Assembly (NCBI RefSeq): GCF_004797125.1
Contig: NZ_CP038810.1
Span: 124,001-188,000 of the forward strand
Source: Flavobacterium sangjuense
GTDB taxonomy: Bacteria > Bacteroidota > Bacteroidia > Flavobacteriales > Flavobacteriaceae
Reading direction: 5' to 3'
Length of the DNA stretch: 64,000 nt
This document shows, piece by piece, positions 1 to 9,903 of the stretch. The notes under the pieces are model-generated. The model had not been told where the DNA came from. It saw nothing but the letters and a program-made list of their open reading frames with translations, and did no database searches. Within the stretch, counting starts at the first letter, position 1, and each line of letters starts with the position of its first letter. The position numbers were made by a program, and so were the translations under genes.

Positions 1-2352
1 AAACTCTAAACCACTGTTTTGAAGTTTACCACTATTTATCTGAATGTTGGTATAACCTGAAGAAGCAGGGAGTGCATTGTCGAAAAATAAATTTGTAGTG
101 TTTTTAACATAATAATCTACATCTAGATTTAAACGATCAAACCATGATGATTCAAAACCAACTTGTGCAATTTTTGATGTCTCCCAAGTAAGTTCAGGAT
201 TAGGACGAGTAGCATTTGGAGTATATAAAATACCTCCTGTAAGTGGTGTAAGATTGTAAATTCTAAAACCATATTGAAGAGATGTTCCTTGATCTCCAAT
301 AATACCATAACTGGCTTTTAATTTTAAATAATCAATAGTACTTGATTTCGCTAGAAAACTTTCTTTAGAAACAACCCAGCCTAATCCAACCGATCCAAAA
401 GTACCCCATTTGTTATTAATGAAACGAGAAGAACCATCTCTACGAGCAGATGCTGTCAAAAAATATTTTTGCTGATAGTTGTAGTTTAACTGAGCAAAAT
501 AACTTTCTAGTGTCCAACCTAATCTATAGTTTGTAGGAGTGGCATATTCTGTAGTATATTGATAAAGCGATTCAGCCATAGGAACCACCGCTCCAGTTGC
601 TCCTGCTGATAATATATCATATCTGTACTCTGTAGATTCATGCGCCACAAAAGCTTCTACACCATGTTTTCCAGCAAAACTTTTGTTAAAACGCAACAAT
701 TGCAAAAAGTTCTGATTAGTCGTTTTAGTTTTTGTTATAAACAATGAACCTTCACTACCTGCGTTTTGCCCATAAAATGGATTACCAACACTTGTTGCAT
801 CATTTGTTTCATATTGTCCACTGTAACGTGTTTCAAAATCCAACGAATTCGTTATGTTGATTTCAGTATTAAAATTACCCAAAAATGTACTTGCGTCAGT
901 TTGCTCTTTATTCAAAGTAGCTTCAGCAATTCCATTTGAGTTGTTTAAAAACCTTCTCACAGGGTTTCCATTATCACCATTACCAAAATCAAACTGATAG
1001 CCTCCAAAATATGGATCTGCCACTAGATTTCCAGCTGCATCTCTCAAATATGGATCATAAATTGGAGGTGCACCAACAGTGTAAGAAAATAAGTTTACAG
1101 AAGTAGATTGGTCAGCGCCGTCTGTTTGCATATATCTACCACCAGAGTAAGACATATTACCTCCTATTTTGAACCAGTCATTAACTTTGCTTTCTAAATT
1201 TAAACGAGTAGTATAACGTTTGTAGCTCGAATTTACAGCCGCACCTTTATCATCTAAATAACCAAACGAAGTTGCATATTTAGTTTTATCATTTCCACCG
1301 CTAAATTGAACGTTTGCTTCACTTCTAAATCCAGTACCAAAAGCAGTATCCTTCCATGAAGTTGGCGTGTATCTACGAGTAACTCCAGTAGCCACCCTTC
1401 CTGTTGCAGGGTCAATAACTTGGTCACCAGGAACATTCCACATATTATACGCAGGATCAAGACCAATAGCATTAGTACTATCAAACAAGTTATTGCTTGC
1501 ATATGCATCTGGATTTGGATTACCACTTAAAAATGCATTTTGTCTCAACTCACTCCAAGCTAAACCAATATACTCTTCAGGCGAAGTAAGAACATCATAA
1601 TTAGGCAATGAAAAACTATTAACACTTGTTTTTACATCAACCGAAATTACTGACTTACCAGCTTTACCTTGCTTTGTTGTAATCAAAATAACCCCATTAG
1701 CTCCACGAGAACCATAAATAGATGTAGCCGCAGCATCTTTCAAAACAGTAATGTTTGCAATATCCTCTGGATTAATTGCTGAAATATCACTACTATATGG
1801 AGCTCCATCCACAACATATAGAGGTGCACGGTTACCATTAATAGATCCAAAACCACGAATACGTATTGTAGCATCAGCACCCGGAGCTCCACTACCAGTA
1901 ATAACGCTAACACCAGCAACCTCACCTCTTAGTGATTGAGATACGTTAGAAACTGTTTTAGCTTCTAAATTTTCAGTTTTAATTTTTGTTGCAGTTCCAG
2001 TGTAAGCTTCTTTGGTAGTTTTACCATACCCAACAACAATTACTTCCGACAATGCAGTTGATGCCTCATCTAACGATGCATTGTACGTATTAGAAGCACC
2101 TACTGAAATAGATTTCGTTGAATATCCAGTAAAAGAGACTTCCAAAACGTCTCCTGCTTTTGCTTTGATGGTAAATTTACCGTCAAAATCTGTTTGTGTG
2201 CTGTTTTTTGTTCCTTTAACAACAACATTAGCACCCGGTAATGGTCCAGTTTTATCTGAAACTACACCTGTTACAGTTTTCTCTTGTGCAAACGAAAACT
2301 GCATTGATAACGCTAACAATAGCGTAAAAATCCATTTGAACTTCGATCTCAT
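1..2352 (-). CDS. SusC/RagA-family TonB-dependent receptor, 3' end outside window
   Basis: Outer-membrane receptor that would import oligomers (glycans or peptides) with a SusD-like lipoprotein and TonB energy. The frame is open from the ATG at 2352-2350 to the window edge, 784 codons; the family is usually about 1000 residues, so the last barrel strands are missing. Residues 1-22 form a signal peptide ending in FAQ, followed by a carboxypeptidase-regulatory-like domain (about 25-100) and the plug with the typical VIVVGYG, RIRGFGSI and PLYVVDG motifs and KDAAATSIYGSRGANG. The barrel part shows the usual aromatic, Asn-rich strands. A susD partner would be expected just beyond coordinate 1. Substrate cannot be told. 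Confidence 0.93.
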   Translation of the reverse strand, partial: MRSKFKWIFTLLLALSMQFSFAQEKTVTGVVSDKTGPLPGANVVVKGTKNSTQTDFDGKFTIKAKAGDVLEVSFTGYSTKSISVGASNTYNASLDEASTALSEVIVVGYGKTTKEAYTGTATKIKTENLEAKTVSNVSQSLRGEVAGVSVITGSGAPGADATIRIRGFGSINGNRAPLYVVDGAPYSSDISAINPEDIANITVLKDAAATSIYGSRGANGVILITTKQGKAGKSVISVDVKTSVNSFSLPNYDVLTSPEEYIGLAWSELRQNAFLSGNPNPDAYASNNLFDSTNAIGLDPAYNMWNVPGDQVIDPATGRVATGVTRRYTPTSWKDTAFGTGFRSEANVQFSGGNDKTKYATSFGYLDDKGAAVNSSYKRYTTRLNLESKVNDWFKIGGNMSYSGGRYMQTDGADQSTSVNLFSYTVGAPPIYDPYLRDAAGNLVADPYFGGYQFDFGNGDNGNPVRRFLNNSNGIAEATLNKEQTDASTFLGNFNTEINITNSLDFETRYSGQYETNDATSVGNPFYGQNAGSEGSLFITKTKTTNQNFLQLLRFNKSFAGKHGVEAFVAHESTEYRYDILSAGATGAVVPMAESLYQYTTEYATPTNYRLGWTLESYFAQLNYNYQQKYFLTASARRDGSSRFINNKWGTFGSVGLGWVVSKESFLAKSSTIDYLKLKASYGIIGDQGTSLQYGFRIYNLTPLTGGILYTPNATRPNPELTWETSKIAQVGFESSWFDRLNLDVDYYVKNTTNLFFDNALPASSGYTNIQINSGKLQNSGLEF

Positions 2353-2491
2353 ATTATTTTTATTTGAGTTAGTTATTCTGCAAACTTCTTAATTATTTCT
2401 TAATTAACCAAATATTAACAGTAAATAATCATTTTTAAAATGTGTTAAATATTTTCCTATTTATCTAACTCTTGAGTATGATACAAATGTT

Positions 2492-2523
2492 TTTGATGGG
2501 TTGCGTCATTTTCTATATTTTTG
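2492..2523 (+). promoter_or_regulatory. Promoter of rnhB
   Basis: TTTG at 2492-2495 and TATTTTTG at 2516-2523 are separated by 20 nt. This matches the Bacteroidota primary sigma pattern (TTTG, about 19 nt, TAnnTTTG). The ATG of rnhB follows 14 nt later, so the leader would be very short. Confidence 0.6.
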
Positions 2524-2537
2524 TTTAAAAAAAATAA

Positions 2538-3137
2538 ATGCTTCAATTTAAGTTCTCAGATTTTGATATGGAATGCGGGACTGACGAAGCCGGCAGAGGA
2601 TGCCTTGCAGGTCCTGTCACAGCAGCTGCAATAATTCTTCCAGATGGCTTTGAATTGAAATTACTGAATGATTCAAAACAGCTTTCTGAGAAAATACGCG
2701 AAGAGCTAAAACCATTAATAGAAACTAACGCTATTTGTTTTTCGGTAACACATTTGGATTCAGGTGTCATTGACAAAATAAATATTTTAAACGCATCTAT
2801 AAAAGCCATGCATGATTGCATTGACAAACTAAATCCTATACCTAATTATATTATAGTAGACGGTAACCGTTTTAAACCCATTAACAACATTCCCTATTCC
2901 ACAATAATAAAAGGAGACTCAAAGTACATGAGTATTGCTGCGGCTTCTGTTTTAGCAAAAACGTATAGAGATGAATATATGGATAGAATCCATGAAGAAT
3001 TTCCAATGTACAACTGGAAGAAAAATAAAGGCTACCCAACATCAGAACACAGAGAAGCAATTAGAAAATACGGCACAACCAAATACCACCGAATGAGTTT
3101 TAGGTTATTGCCGGAACAACTGAAATTGGAATTATAA
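2538..3137 (+). CDS. rnhB: Ribonuclease HII
   Basis: Cleaves RNA in RNA-DNA hybrids and removes single misincorporated ribonucleotides from DNA; cytosolic. The 199 residues match the usual length of the family. The catalytic signature GTDEAGRG places the first two acidic residues at D16 and E17; a third, D108, lies in IIVDGN. The start is the ATG right after a good promoter and no other upstream ATG fits. It is transcribed away from the susC-like gene and converges on lipB with only 24 nt between stop codons. Confidence 0.96.
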   Translation: MLQFKFSDFDMECGTDEAGRGCLAGPVTAAAIILPDGFELKLLNDSKQLSEKIREELKPLIETNAICFSVTHLDSGVIDKINILNASIKAMHDCIDKLNPIPNYIIVDGNRFKPINNIPYSTIIKGDSKYMSIAAASVLAKTYRDEYMDRIHEEFPMYNWKKNKGYPTSEHREAIRKYGTTKYHRMSFRLLPEQLKLEL

Positions 3138-3161
3138 ATAATGATTTAAGACACGAGAGCT

Positions 3162-3881
3162 TTACTCGAATTGGCGAAGCATTTCTGAAGTTTTGAAATT
3201 CGCTTCAAAAAGAATTGCAAAATGACTAATGATTTTACGTTTTACTTCTTCTTCATCAACTGCCGCACCTAATTCCACGTGCATCGAAGTGACTGCCTTT
3301 CCTTTAATACCACACGGAATAATATTGTCAAAATAACCAAGATTTGCATTGACATTCAAAGCAAAGCCATGCATCGTTACCCAACGTGAAGCCCTGACAC
3401 CCATTGCACAAATCTTTCTCGCAAATGGTGTTCCGACGTCCAGCCAGACTCCAGTTTCGCCTTCGCTTCTTGTACCTGTTATATTATACTCTGCTAAAGT
3501 TAATATGATTACTTCTTCCAAAAAGCGCAAATATTTATGTATATCAGTAAAGAAATTTTCTAAATCTACTATTGGATAACCTACAATTTGTCCCGGACCA
3601 TGATAGGTAATATCGCCACCGCGATTGATTTTATAAAAAGTAGCACCTTTGGCTTCCAATTGTTTTTCAGAAAGCAACAGATTAGACATATCACCACTTT
3701 TGCCAAGAGTATATACATGCGGATGTTCAACAAACAGAAAATAATTAGGCGTTACCAATTCGGGATTGGTTCTTTTTTCTAATTTGATATCGACAATCTT
3801 CTTAAAAAGGACTTCCTGATAATCCCAGGTTTCCTTATAATCCTTGTTCCCTAAATCCTGAAGATGAATTTTTTTATTCAT
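3162..3881 (-). CDS. lipB: Lipoyl(octanoyl) transferase
   Basis: Transfers octanoyl groups from acyl carrier protein to lipoyl domains, the first step of lipoate assembly; the E2 protein at 24876 is a likely client. The motif RGGDITYHGPGQ is near residue 90, the lysine in RKICAMGVRA and the cysteine in IIPCGIKGKAV match the catalytic pair. I chose the ATG at 3881-3879 (239 residues, starting MNKKIHLQDLG); the frame is open a little further to a TTG at 3902, which would add seven unconserved residues. Confidence 0.94.
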   Translation of the reverse strand: MNKKIHLQDLGNKDYKETWDYQEVLFKKIVDIKLEKRTNPELVTPNYFLFVEHPHVYTLGKSGDMSNLLLSEKQLEAKGATFYKINRGGDITYHGPGQIVGYPIVDLENFFTDIHKYLRFLEEVIILTLAEYNITGTRSEGETGVWLDVGTPFARKICAMGVRASRWVTMHGFALNVNANLGYFDNIIPCGIKGKAVTSMHVELGAAVDEEEVKRKIISHFAILFEANFKTSEMLRQFE

Positions 3882-3940
3882 TTTGTGTGTTGCAAAGTGC
3901 AAAGTTACAAAGTTTATAAGTTAACTCGACGTTAATCTTT

Positions 3941-3980
3941 AGCCCCGATTGCAGCAGTTACCATGTAACGCGTAAAGCGG
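3941..3980. repeat. Dispersed AGCCCCG repeat with hairpin, copy 1
   Basis: A 40-nt element in the lipB-lysS gap that recurs at 27560-27600. Both begin AGCCCCGATTG and end GCGTAAAGCGG. The middle is a hairpin, here GTTAC-CAT-GTAAC at 3957-3969. The stem sequence differs in the other copy but stays paired. It probably belongs to a family of intergenic repeats of this genome. The rest of 3882-4038 holds CAAAGTT-type short repeats and no gene. Confidence 0.75.
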
Positions 3981-4038
3981 AAAAATGGACAACAAGTAAA
4001 ACCAAAACCATTCGCTACTTACTTTGAAACTCTGTCAC

Positions 4039-4069
4039 TTTGAAACTTTGCCACTTATCCCTATATTTG
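4039..4069 (+). promoter_or_regulatory. Promoter of lysS
   Basis: TTTG at 4039-4042, 19-nt spacer, TATATTTG at 4062-4069: a near-ideal Bacteroidota primary-sigma promoter. The lysS ATG is 19 nt downstream. The -33 part lies in a CTTTGAAACT repeat region. Confidence 0.7.
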
Positions 4070-4088
4070 CACGCTTAAATACAATACT

Positions 4089-5780
4089 ATGCAACTTTCA
4101 GAACAAGAAATCATTAGAAGAGACAAATTAAAATCTCTTCGCGAACTGGGAATCAACCCTTATCCTGCAGATTTATTTCCTGTAAACCATACTTCAAAAC
4201 AGGTTAAGGAAAATTTTGAAGAAGGTAAGAAGGTTATTGTTGCCGGTCGTTTGATGAGTGTGAGAGATCAGGGAAAAGCCTGCTTTGCCGAATTGCAGGA
4301 CAGCGAAGGCAGAATACAGTTGTATTTAAACCGTGATGTGATTTGTCCCGAAGAAGATAAAACGCTATATAATCAGGTTTTTAAAAAACTAACAGACTTA
4401 GGCGATTTTATTGGTATTGAAGGTGAATTATTCACTACACAAGTTGGCGCCAAATGTATTCGCGTTTCTAATTTTACTTTTTTAAGCAAAACATTACGCC
4501 CATTGCCTTTGCCAAAAACAGATGAAGAAGGAAATGTACATGATGCTTTTAATGATGCCGAATTGCGTTACCGAATGCGTTATGTAGATTTAGTTGTAAA
4601 TCCGCATGTGAAAGAAGTTTTTATGAAAAGAACAAAACTGTTCACAGCCATGAGAACCTTCTTCAACAATGCCGGCTATATGGAAGTGGAAACTCCGGTT
4701 TTGCAATCTATTCCCGGTGGAGCAGCTGCGCGTCCGTTTATCACGCATCATAATAGTCTGGATATTCCTTTATACATGAGAATTGCAAACGAATTGTATC
4801 TGAAAAGATTAATCGTTGGTGGATTTGATGGCGTGTATGAGTTTTCTAAAAACTTCAGAAACGAAGGAATGGACAGAACGCACAATCCGGAATTTACTGC
4901 AATGGAAATATATGTAGCCTACAAAGACTACAACTGGATGATGGAAATGACCGAAAATCTTTTGGAATATTGTGCCAATGAAGTAAACGGAACAACTGAA
5001 GCTACTTTTGGCGAACACAAAGTAAACTTCAAAGCGCCGTATGCGAGAGTTACGATGACTGATGCCATCAAACAATTTACAGGTTTTGATATTTCGGGTA
5101 AAACCGAAGCTGAGCTTTTTGAAGCAGCCAAGTCAATGCACATTGAAGTGGATGAAACGATGGGTAAAGGAAAACTGATTGACGAGATTTTCGGAGCAAA
5201 ATGCGAAGGAAACTTTATTCAGCCGACATTCATCACAGATTATCCAAAAGAAATGTCGCCTTTATGTAAAGAGCACAGAGATAATCCCGATTTGACTGAG
5301 CGTTTTGAATTAATGGTTTGTGGTAAAGAAATTGCAAATGCTTATTCAGAATTGAATGATCCAATTGACCAAAGAGGTCGTTTTGAAGCACAAATGGCTT
5401 TGGCAGAAAAAGGCGATGACGAAGCGAACGGAATTATAGATGAAGACTTTTTGCGTGCGTTAGAATATGGAATGCCACCAACTTCGGGGTTGGGAATTGG
5501 AATGGACAGATTAATTATGTTTTTGACCAATAACCCATCAATTCAGGAAGTATTGTTCTTCCCTCAAATGCGACCGGAGAAAAAACAAGTAGAATTAACT
5601 GATGACGAAAAACTTATCATTGGTTTATTAAAAAAAGAAAACAATCAACCGATAGCGCAACTCAAAGACAAATCGGCTTTAAGCGGAAAAAAATGGGACG
5701 CAGCCATGAAAGGTTTAGCAAAACACGGTTTAACCAAAGTAGCCGTTGACGGCGAAAACAAAACAGTCGTTTTGAATTAA
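4089..5780 (+). CDS. lysS: Lysine--tRNA ligase (class II)
   Basis: Charges tRNA-Lys with lysine. The N-terminal OB fold (about 50-150) binds the anticodon; the class II core has motif 2 (FRNEGMDRTHNPEFTAMEIY) near residue 258 and motif 3 (GLGIGMDRLIMF) near residue 465. At 563 residues it is about 60 longer than E. coli LysS. The extra C-terminal segment (about 500-563, beginning near ELTDDEKLIIGLL) looks like a small winged-helix-like module and is not part of the catalytic core. Single gene with its own promoter and terminator. Confidence 0.97.
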   Translation: MQLSEQEIIRRDKLKSLRELGINPYPADLFPVNHTSKQVKENFEEGKKVIVAGRLMSVRDQGKACFAELQDSEGRIQLYLNRDVICPEEDKTLYNQVFKKLTDLGDFIGIEGELFTTQVGAKCIRVSNFTFLSKTLRPLPLPKTDEEGNVHDAFNDAELRYRMRYVDLVVNPHVKEVFMKRTKLFTAMRTFFNNAGYMEVETPVLQSIPGGAAARPFITHHNSLDIPLYMRIANELYLKRLIVGGFDGVYEFSKNFRNEGMDRTHNPEFTAMEIYVAYKDYNWMMEMTENLLEYCANEVNGTTEATFGEHKVNFKAPYARVTMTDAIKQFTGFDISGKTEAELFEAAKSMHIEVDETMGKGKLIDEIFGAKCEGNFIQPTFITDYPKEMSPLCKEHRDNPDLTERFELMVCGKEIANAYSELNDPIDQRGRFEAQMALAEKGDDEANGIIDEDFLRALEYGMPPTSGLGIGMDRLIMFLTNNPSIQEVLFFPQMRPEKKQVELTDDEKLIIGLLKKENNQPIAQLKDKSALSGKKWDAAMKGLAKHGLTKVAVDGENKTVVLN

Positions 5781-5784
5781 AATA

Positions 5785-5810
5785 AAAAGGAACTCAATTG
5801 AGTTCCTTTT
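5785..5810 (+). terminator. Terminator of lysS
   Basis: Perfect inverted repeat AAAAGGAACTC/GAGTTCCTTTT with an AATT centre and a following T run, 5 nt after the lysS stop. Confidence 0.9.
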
Positions 5811-5888
5811 TTATAAAATTTTGTTAAGCATTAAACCTTTTAAAAACATCGTCGTCCTATCGGCACATTAATTTAAAAAACATATAAA

Positions 5889-6326
5889 ATGAAAAAAGTA
5901 ATTGTAGCCGCATTATTAGTTGTTGGAATAACAGCATTTGCTCAGGAAAAAGAAGGAAGAAGAGCCGGAAGAGAAAAATTAACTTCGGAACAAAAAGTTG
6001 ATTATCAAGTAAAAAAACTGACTAAGGACTTGGATTTAAGCGAAAAGCAAGCCAAAGACGTTAAAGCTTTAGTGACTAAACAAGTAGCAAAAAGAGAAGC
6101 TAAAAAAGCTGAAATGCAAGAGCTTAAAGCTAAAAAAAGAGAAGAAATGAAAGCTCAAAGAGAAGCGGAACAAGCTGCAGTAAGTGCTGACATGAAAAAA
6201 ATATTGACTGCTGAACAATATGCTAAATGGGAGAAAAATCGTGAAGAGAAAAAAGAAAGCATAAAAGAAAAGATGGCTGAAAGAAAAGAAAAAAGACAAT
6301 TAAAAAATCTTCCTGAAAGTAAATAA
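5889..6326 (+). CDS. Secreted charged helical protein, Spy/LTXXQ-like
   Basis: Residues 1-19 are a signal peptide ending AFAQ. The mature part is almost all helix, very rich in Lys, Glu, Arg and Ala, with an LTSEQK segment near residue 31 and LTAEQYAKWEK near 105. This resembles the LTxxQ motifs of the periplasmic CpxP/Spy family, whose members act as chaperones or stress sensors. The family link is by pattern only. It is followed by a second small secreted helical protein in the same direction, which may be co-transcribed or have its own promoter. The 76 nt upstream have no clear TAnnTTTG box. Confidence 0.75.
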   Translation: MKKVIVAALLVVGITAFAQEKEGRRAGREKLTSEQKVDYQVKKLTKDLDLSEKQAKDVKALVTKQVAKREAKKAEMQELKAKKREEMKAQREAEQAAVSADMKKILTAEQYAKWEKNREEKKESIKEKMAERKEKRQLKNLPESK

Positions 6327-6358
6327 AAAATAAATTTTGAGTTTACGTCAAAATAAAT

Positions 6359-6366
6359 TAGTTTTG
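6359..6366 (+). promoter_or_regulatory. Possible -7 box of the 6396 gene
   Basis: TAGTTTTG fits TAnnTTTG and lies 29 nt before the ATG at 6396. No TTTG is seen at the right distance upstream, so the call is weak. Confidence 0.35.
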
Positions 6367-6395
6367 GAGTTATTAATTCAACTAAAATTTACACA

Positions 6396-6725
6396 ATGAA
6401 AAAAATAATTGCTGCTTTAACATTGATGTTGGCATTTTCAATAAATGCAAATGCACAAGATAAACAAACTTCATCAGCCTATGATTTAGGAAAAAAACAA
6501 GCTGCTGAGTTATCTGAATTATTAGGATTAGACGCTACTAAAACTGAAAATTTTGCAAGACTTTTTGAACATAAAATCACTGTTCTTGAAGACATAAACT
6601 TAACACAAGAAAGAAAAGATGAGTTTTCAAGAGTTGTTGAAGCAAAAATAAGAGCTGCTTTGGAACCAAAACAAATGGAAAAATTAGAAAAAAACGAAGT
6701 GTTGTTTAAGAAATTAACACACTAA
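6396..6725 (+). CDS. Small secreted helical protein of unknown function
   Basis: 109 residues with a signal peptide (1-20, ending NANAQ). The rest is predicted helical with a spaced pattern (LSELLGLDATKTENF, INLTQERKDEFSRVVEAKI, LEPKQMEKLEK) similar to the neighbouring LTxxQ-like protein but shorter and less charged. It may be a divergent member of the same periplasmic family; function is unknown. It ends 18 nt before a strong bidirectional terminator. Confidence 0.75.
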   Translation: MKKIIAALTLMLAFSINANAQDKQTSSAYDLGKKQAAELSELLGLDATKTENFARLFEHKITVLEDINLTQERKDEFSRVVEAKIRAALEPKQMEKLEKNEVLFKKLTH

Positions 6726-6743
6726 TATTTTCAATATCTAAAT

Positions 6744-6783
6744 AAAAAAAATCCTCTCGTTTAATAATGAGAGGATTTTTTTT
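6744..6783. terminator. Bidirectional terminator between the 6396 gene and hemL
   Basis: Stem AAAAAATCCTCTC/GAGAGGATTTTTT with A and T runs on both sides, so it can serve both converging genes. Confidence 0.88.
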
Positions 6784-6785
6784 AT

Positions 6786-8072
6786 TTATAAACTTTTAGA
6801 AACTTTATCAATGGCGGCAATGGTAAAATCTAAATCTTCATAGGTTAAAGCATCCGTTATAAACCAGGTTTCATAAGCCGACGGCGCAATATAAACTCCC
6901 TCAAGCAATAAACCGTGGAAGAACTTTTTAAAGGTTTCGTTATCTCCGTTTTTTGCCGTGTTAAAATCATAAACAGGATTAGCATCAAAATGAACCGAAA
7001 TCATTGAACCTACTCTATTGATAGTAAATACAATATTATTAGCCGTCAATACTTTTTCAATTCCTTTGTGCAGATATGCTGTTTTTTCCTCCAATCTTTT
7101 AAAAATATCCGAATCATTGTTTAAAGTCTGAAGCATAGCAAATCCTGCAGCCATCGCCAACGGATTACCCGAAAGCGTTCCTGCCTGATAAACCGGTCCA
7201 AGTGGTGATAGATAATTCATGATTTCATTTCTGGCCGCAAAGGCGCCAACAGGCAATCCGCCTCCGATAACTTTACCAAAACAAACAATATCGGCTTTGA
7301 CATTGTACAATTCCTGAACACCGCCTTTTGCCAATCGGAATCCGGTCATTACTTCATCAAAAATCAATAGCGTACCATTCTCATCACAAAGTTGTCTTAA
7401 CGACTGTAAAAAGCCTGCTGAAGGTGGCACACAGCCCATATTTCCGGCAACCGGTTCAATAATAATAGCGGCTATTTCATTTTTATTGGCGCTGAATAAT
7501 GCTTTTACATTTTCCAAATCATTAAAACCTGCAAGCAAGGTGTCTTTTGCTGTTCCCTGAGTAACTCCGGGAGAATTTGGTGTTCCAAATGTACTCGCGC
7601 CACTTCCGGCCTGGATTAAAAAGGAATCCGAATGCCCGTGATAACAACCGGCGAATTTTATAATTTTATCTCTTTTGGTAAAACCTCTTGCCAAACGAAT
7701 TGCACTCATACAAGCTTCGGTTCCCGAATTCACAAAACGGATTTTATCAATATTTGGCACCATCGAAACTGCCAGTTCAGCAATCTTTGTTTCCAATTCT
7801 GTTGGCATTCCAAATGAAGTTCCTTTTTTTGCTTTTTCAATGATGGCATCAACAACCGGTTGAAAAGCATGGCCTAAAATCATTGGTCCCCAGGAATTGA
7901 TATAGTCAATTAATCGGTTATCGTCTTCATCATAAAGATAGGCACCTTTGGCACTTTTTGCAAAAATGGGTGTTCCGCCAACACCTTTAAAAGCTCTTAC
8001 AGGTGAATTTACGCCGCCTGGAATAACTTTTTCGGCTTCAGCAAATAACTGACTGCTTCTTTGATAAATCAT
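6786..8072 (-). CDS. hemL: Glutamate-1-semialdehyde 2,1-aminomutase
   Basis: PLP enzyme that converts glutamate-1-semialdehyde to 5-aminolevulinate in the C5 route to haem. The ATG at 8072-8070 gives 428 residues starting [10 protein letters not shown], which aligns with the usual start (E. coli HemL has 426). An upstream in-frame start at 8111 would overlap the preceding gene. The family opening [12 protein letters not shown], the [14 protein letters not shown] stretch and the lysine of [14 protein letters not shown] (Schiff base) are visible. It follows the glucosaminidase gene by 28 nt and is probably the last gene of that transcript. Confidence 0.96.
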   Translation of the reverse strand: MIYQRSSQLFAEAEKVIPGGVNSPVRAFKGVGGTPIFAKSAKGAYLYDEDDNRLIDYINSWGPMILGHAFQPVVDAIIEKAKKGTSFGMPTELETKIAELAVSMVPNIDKIRFVNSGTEACMSAIRLARGFTKRDKIIKFAGCYHGHSDSFLIQAGSGASTFGTPNSPGVTQGTAKDTLLAGFNDLENVKALFSANKNEIAAIIIEPVAGNMGCVPPSAGFLQSLRQLCDENGTLLIFDEVMTGFRLAKGGVQELYNVKADIVCFGKVIGGGLPVGAFAARNEIMNYLSPLGPVYQAGTLSGNPLAMAAGFAMLQTLNNDSDIFKRLEEKTAYLHKGIEKVLTANNIVFTINRVGSMISVHFDANPVYDFNTAKNGDNETFKKFFHGLLLEGVYIAPSAYETWFITDALTYEDLDFTIAAIDKVSKSL

Positions 8073-8100
8073 ATTTGAAATGTGTATTTTATTTTGAAAA

Positions 8101-9000
8101 TTATTTGACAATCACACTTTGACCAAGCGAAATAGTATTGTCAGTTAGGTTGTTTTTTCGCTTCAATTCGTCGATTGAAATGTTGAATTTTTTTGAAATT
8201 GAATATAACGAATCGCCTTTGACGACAGTATATTTTTGAACATCACTGTTATAGGCAATTGGCTTATTAACAACCGGCACATAGTCTTTCCCTAAAACCT
8301 CTGCATCAAATCTGCCCAATTGATATTTTTCAATTAAACCAATTAGCTTGTCCGGATATTTTGTATCGGTTGCATAACCCGCAGCTTTCAACCCATAAGC
8401 CCAGCTTTTGTAATCGTCTTTTTGAAACTCAAAAAGCTCTGCATATCTTGGTCTGCTCGTTAAGAAATAAGAATGGTCTTTGAAAGATTCGCTTGGTTGA
8501 TTATACTTTCTAAAACATTCGTTTTCTTCATCATCTGTATATTTTATACTTGGCCCTGTCCATTCTTTATGGCATTTAATCCCAAAATGATTATTGGCCT
8601 GAACACTCAACGGACCAGTTCCGGCACCTGATTCTAATATGGCTTGGCCCAAAGTAATACTGGCAGGAATTCCTGTTCTAATCATATTATCTTTGGCAAC
8701 ACTTTTATAATTTTCGATGTAGGCTAAAACCATTTCGGTAGTTGCCTTAACTCTTGTTGTTGCTTCTAAAACTTCTGTAGCAGTTGAATAATTACCAACA
8801 GTTGGCGAATCTTTTTTAGTAATTGCCACCGGATTTTTCATTGTTGCAGGTCTGTAAATTGGCTTTCTGACTCTTTGCACAACCGGAGTTTCTGTCTTTC
8901 TGGGATCAGATTTTGTAGTTCTGACTACAGCATGATTTGCGCTACATGAAACAACAAAAATCATAAGTAGTAGTAAAGGGGCTTTCTTAATCATAAACAT
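8101..9000 (-). CDS. Glucosaminidase (GH73) lipoprotein with LysM domain
   Basis: Likely peptidoglycan hydrolase anchored in the envelope. The N-terminus has a lipoprotein signal with a lipobox around FVVSC (Cys about 19-20). The central domain (about 90-225) carries the family pattern [20 protein letters not shown], with the catalytic Glu, and NHFGIKC. The C-terminus (about 255-299) is a LysM repeat ([16 protein letters not shown]). Two ATGs, 9000 and 8994, are possible; both overlap the end of the upstream PLP enzyme gene, so the genes are probably translationally coupled. Confidence 0.9.
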   Translation of the reverse strand: MFMIKKAPLLLLMIFVVSCSANHAVVRTTKSDPRKTETPVVQRVRKPIYRPATMKNPVAITKKDSPTVGNYSTATEVLEATTRVKATTEMVLAYIENYKSVAKDNMIRTGIPASITLGQAILESGAGTGPLSVQANNHFGIKCHKEWTGPSIKYTDDEENECFRKYNQPSESFKDHSYFLTSRPRYAELFEFQKDDYKSWAYGLKAAGYATDTKYPDKLIGLIEKYQLGRFDAEVLGKDYVPVVNKPIAYNSDVQKYTVVKGDSLYSISKKFNISIDELKRKNNLTDNTISLGQSVIVK

Positions 9001-9889
9001 TAATTTGTAATTGTTTTTTTTGTTTTAATAATTTATTCATTCCGGCTATTCCTTGTAAACCGCCAGTATGTATAACCAGTATTTTTGAGTTTTCCGGGAA
9101 ATAATTTTTTGTAATTAAATCCATAACTCCAAACATCATTTTCCCAGTGTAAATTGGGTCTAACGGAATTCCATGCTTTTTATAAAACTCGTTGATAAAC
9201 TCTATTAATTCTTCCGAAACTTTAGCATAACCTCCAAAATGATACGCTGTAATTAAATCCCAGTTTGACTTGGAAACAAATTTACAAATATCTTCTCTTA
9301 AAAAGTCACCCATTAATGCCGGAAAACCCAAAACTTGTTGACTATTTTTTGAACAATTTATAAGTCCCGAAATGGTTCCGCCGGTTCCAATCGCGCAGCA
9401 AATATAATCGAACTTTTCATCGGTTTTTGTTAAAATTTCTTCGCAGCCTTTTACCGCTAAATCATTGGTTCCGCCTTCGGGAATTAAATAAAAATCGTCA
9501 AATTTTTCTGCTAATTGCTGAATGAATTCCGGATTGTTTTTATCTCTGTAAATTTCCCTGCCCACGAACTCAAATACCATTCCGAAATCCTGAGCTTTCT
9601 GCAAGGTTGGGTTTTCAGAAATTTTGTCTTGCAGCTCTTCACCTCTTATGATTCCGATAGTTCTAAATCCTTGCTCATTTCCTGCAGCGGCTACTGCCAA
9701 AATATGATTGGAAAAAGCGCCTCCAAAAGTCAAAAGTGTTTGCTTATTTTCTCTTTTGGCTTGCGCCAAATTGTACTTTAATTTTCTGAATTTATTCCCT
9801 GAAATATGAGGATGAAGTAAGTCTTCTCGTTTTATATAAAGCGAGATACTCGTATTTTCTAAATCGATTTTTTGATTAGTACTTTCCAA
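8987..9889 (-). CDS. ACC deaminase / D-cysteine desulfhydrase family PLP enzyme
   Basis: Fold-type II PLP enzyme of about 300 residues. REDLLHPHISGNKFRKLKYNL contains the expected PLP lysine (in GNKFRK), followed by FGGAFSNH and the glycine loop GTGGTISG. Family members deaminate 1-aminocyclopropane-1-carboxylate or break down D-cysteine; the sequence alone does not decide, and D-cysteine desulfhydrase-like activity is more common in this branch. First gene of the minus-strand set with the glucosaminidase and hemL; a possible -7 box (TACTTTTG on the minus strand) lies at 9904-9911. Confidence 0.88.
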   Translation of the reverse strand: MESTNQKIDLENTSISLYIKREDLLHPHISGNKFRKLKYNLAQAKRENKQTLLTFGGAFSNHILAVAAAGNEQGFRTIGIIRGEELQDKISENPTLQKAQDFGMVFEFVGREIYRDKNNPEFIQQLAEKFDDFYLIPEGGTNDLAVKGCEEILTKTDEKFDYICCAIGTGGTISGLINCSKNSQQVLGFPALMGDFLREDICKFVSKSNWDLITAYHFGGYAKVSEELIEFINEFYKKHGIPLDPIYTGKMMFGVMDLITKNYFPENSKILVIHTGGLQGIAGMNKLLKQKKQLQINVYD

Positions 9890-9903
9890 AAAAGATATTT
9901 TTT

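Noticed and set aside
1254-1925. Short minus-strand frames within 1254-1925 as separate genes
   Set aside because: They are alternative frames of the SusC-like receptor, whose own frame is open throughout and has the family motifs.
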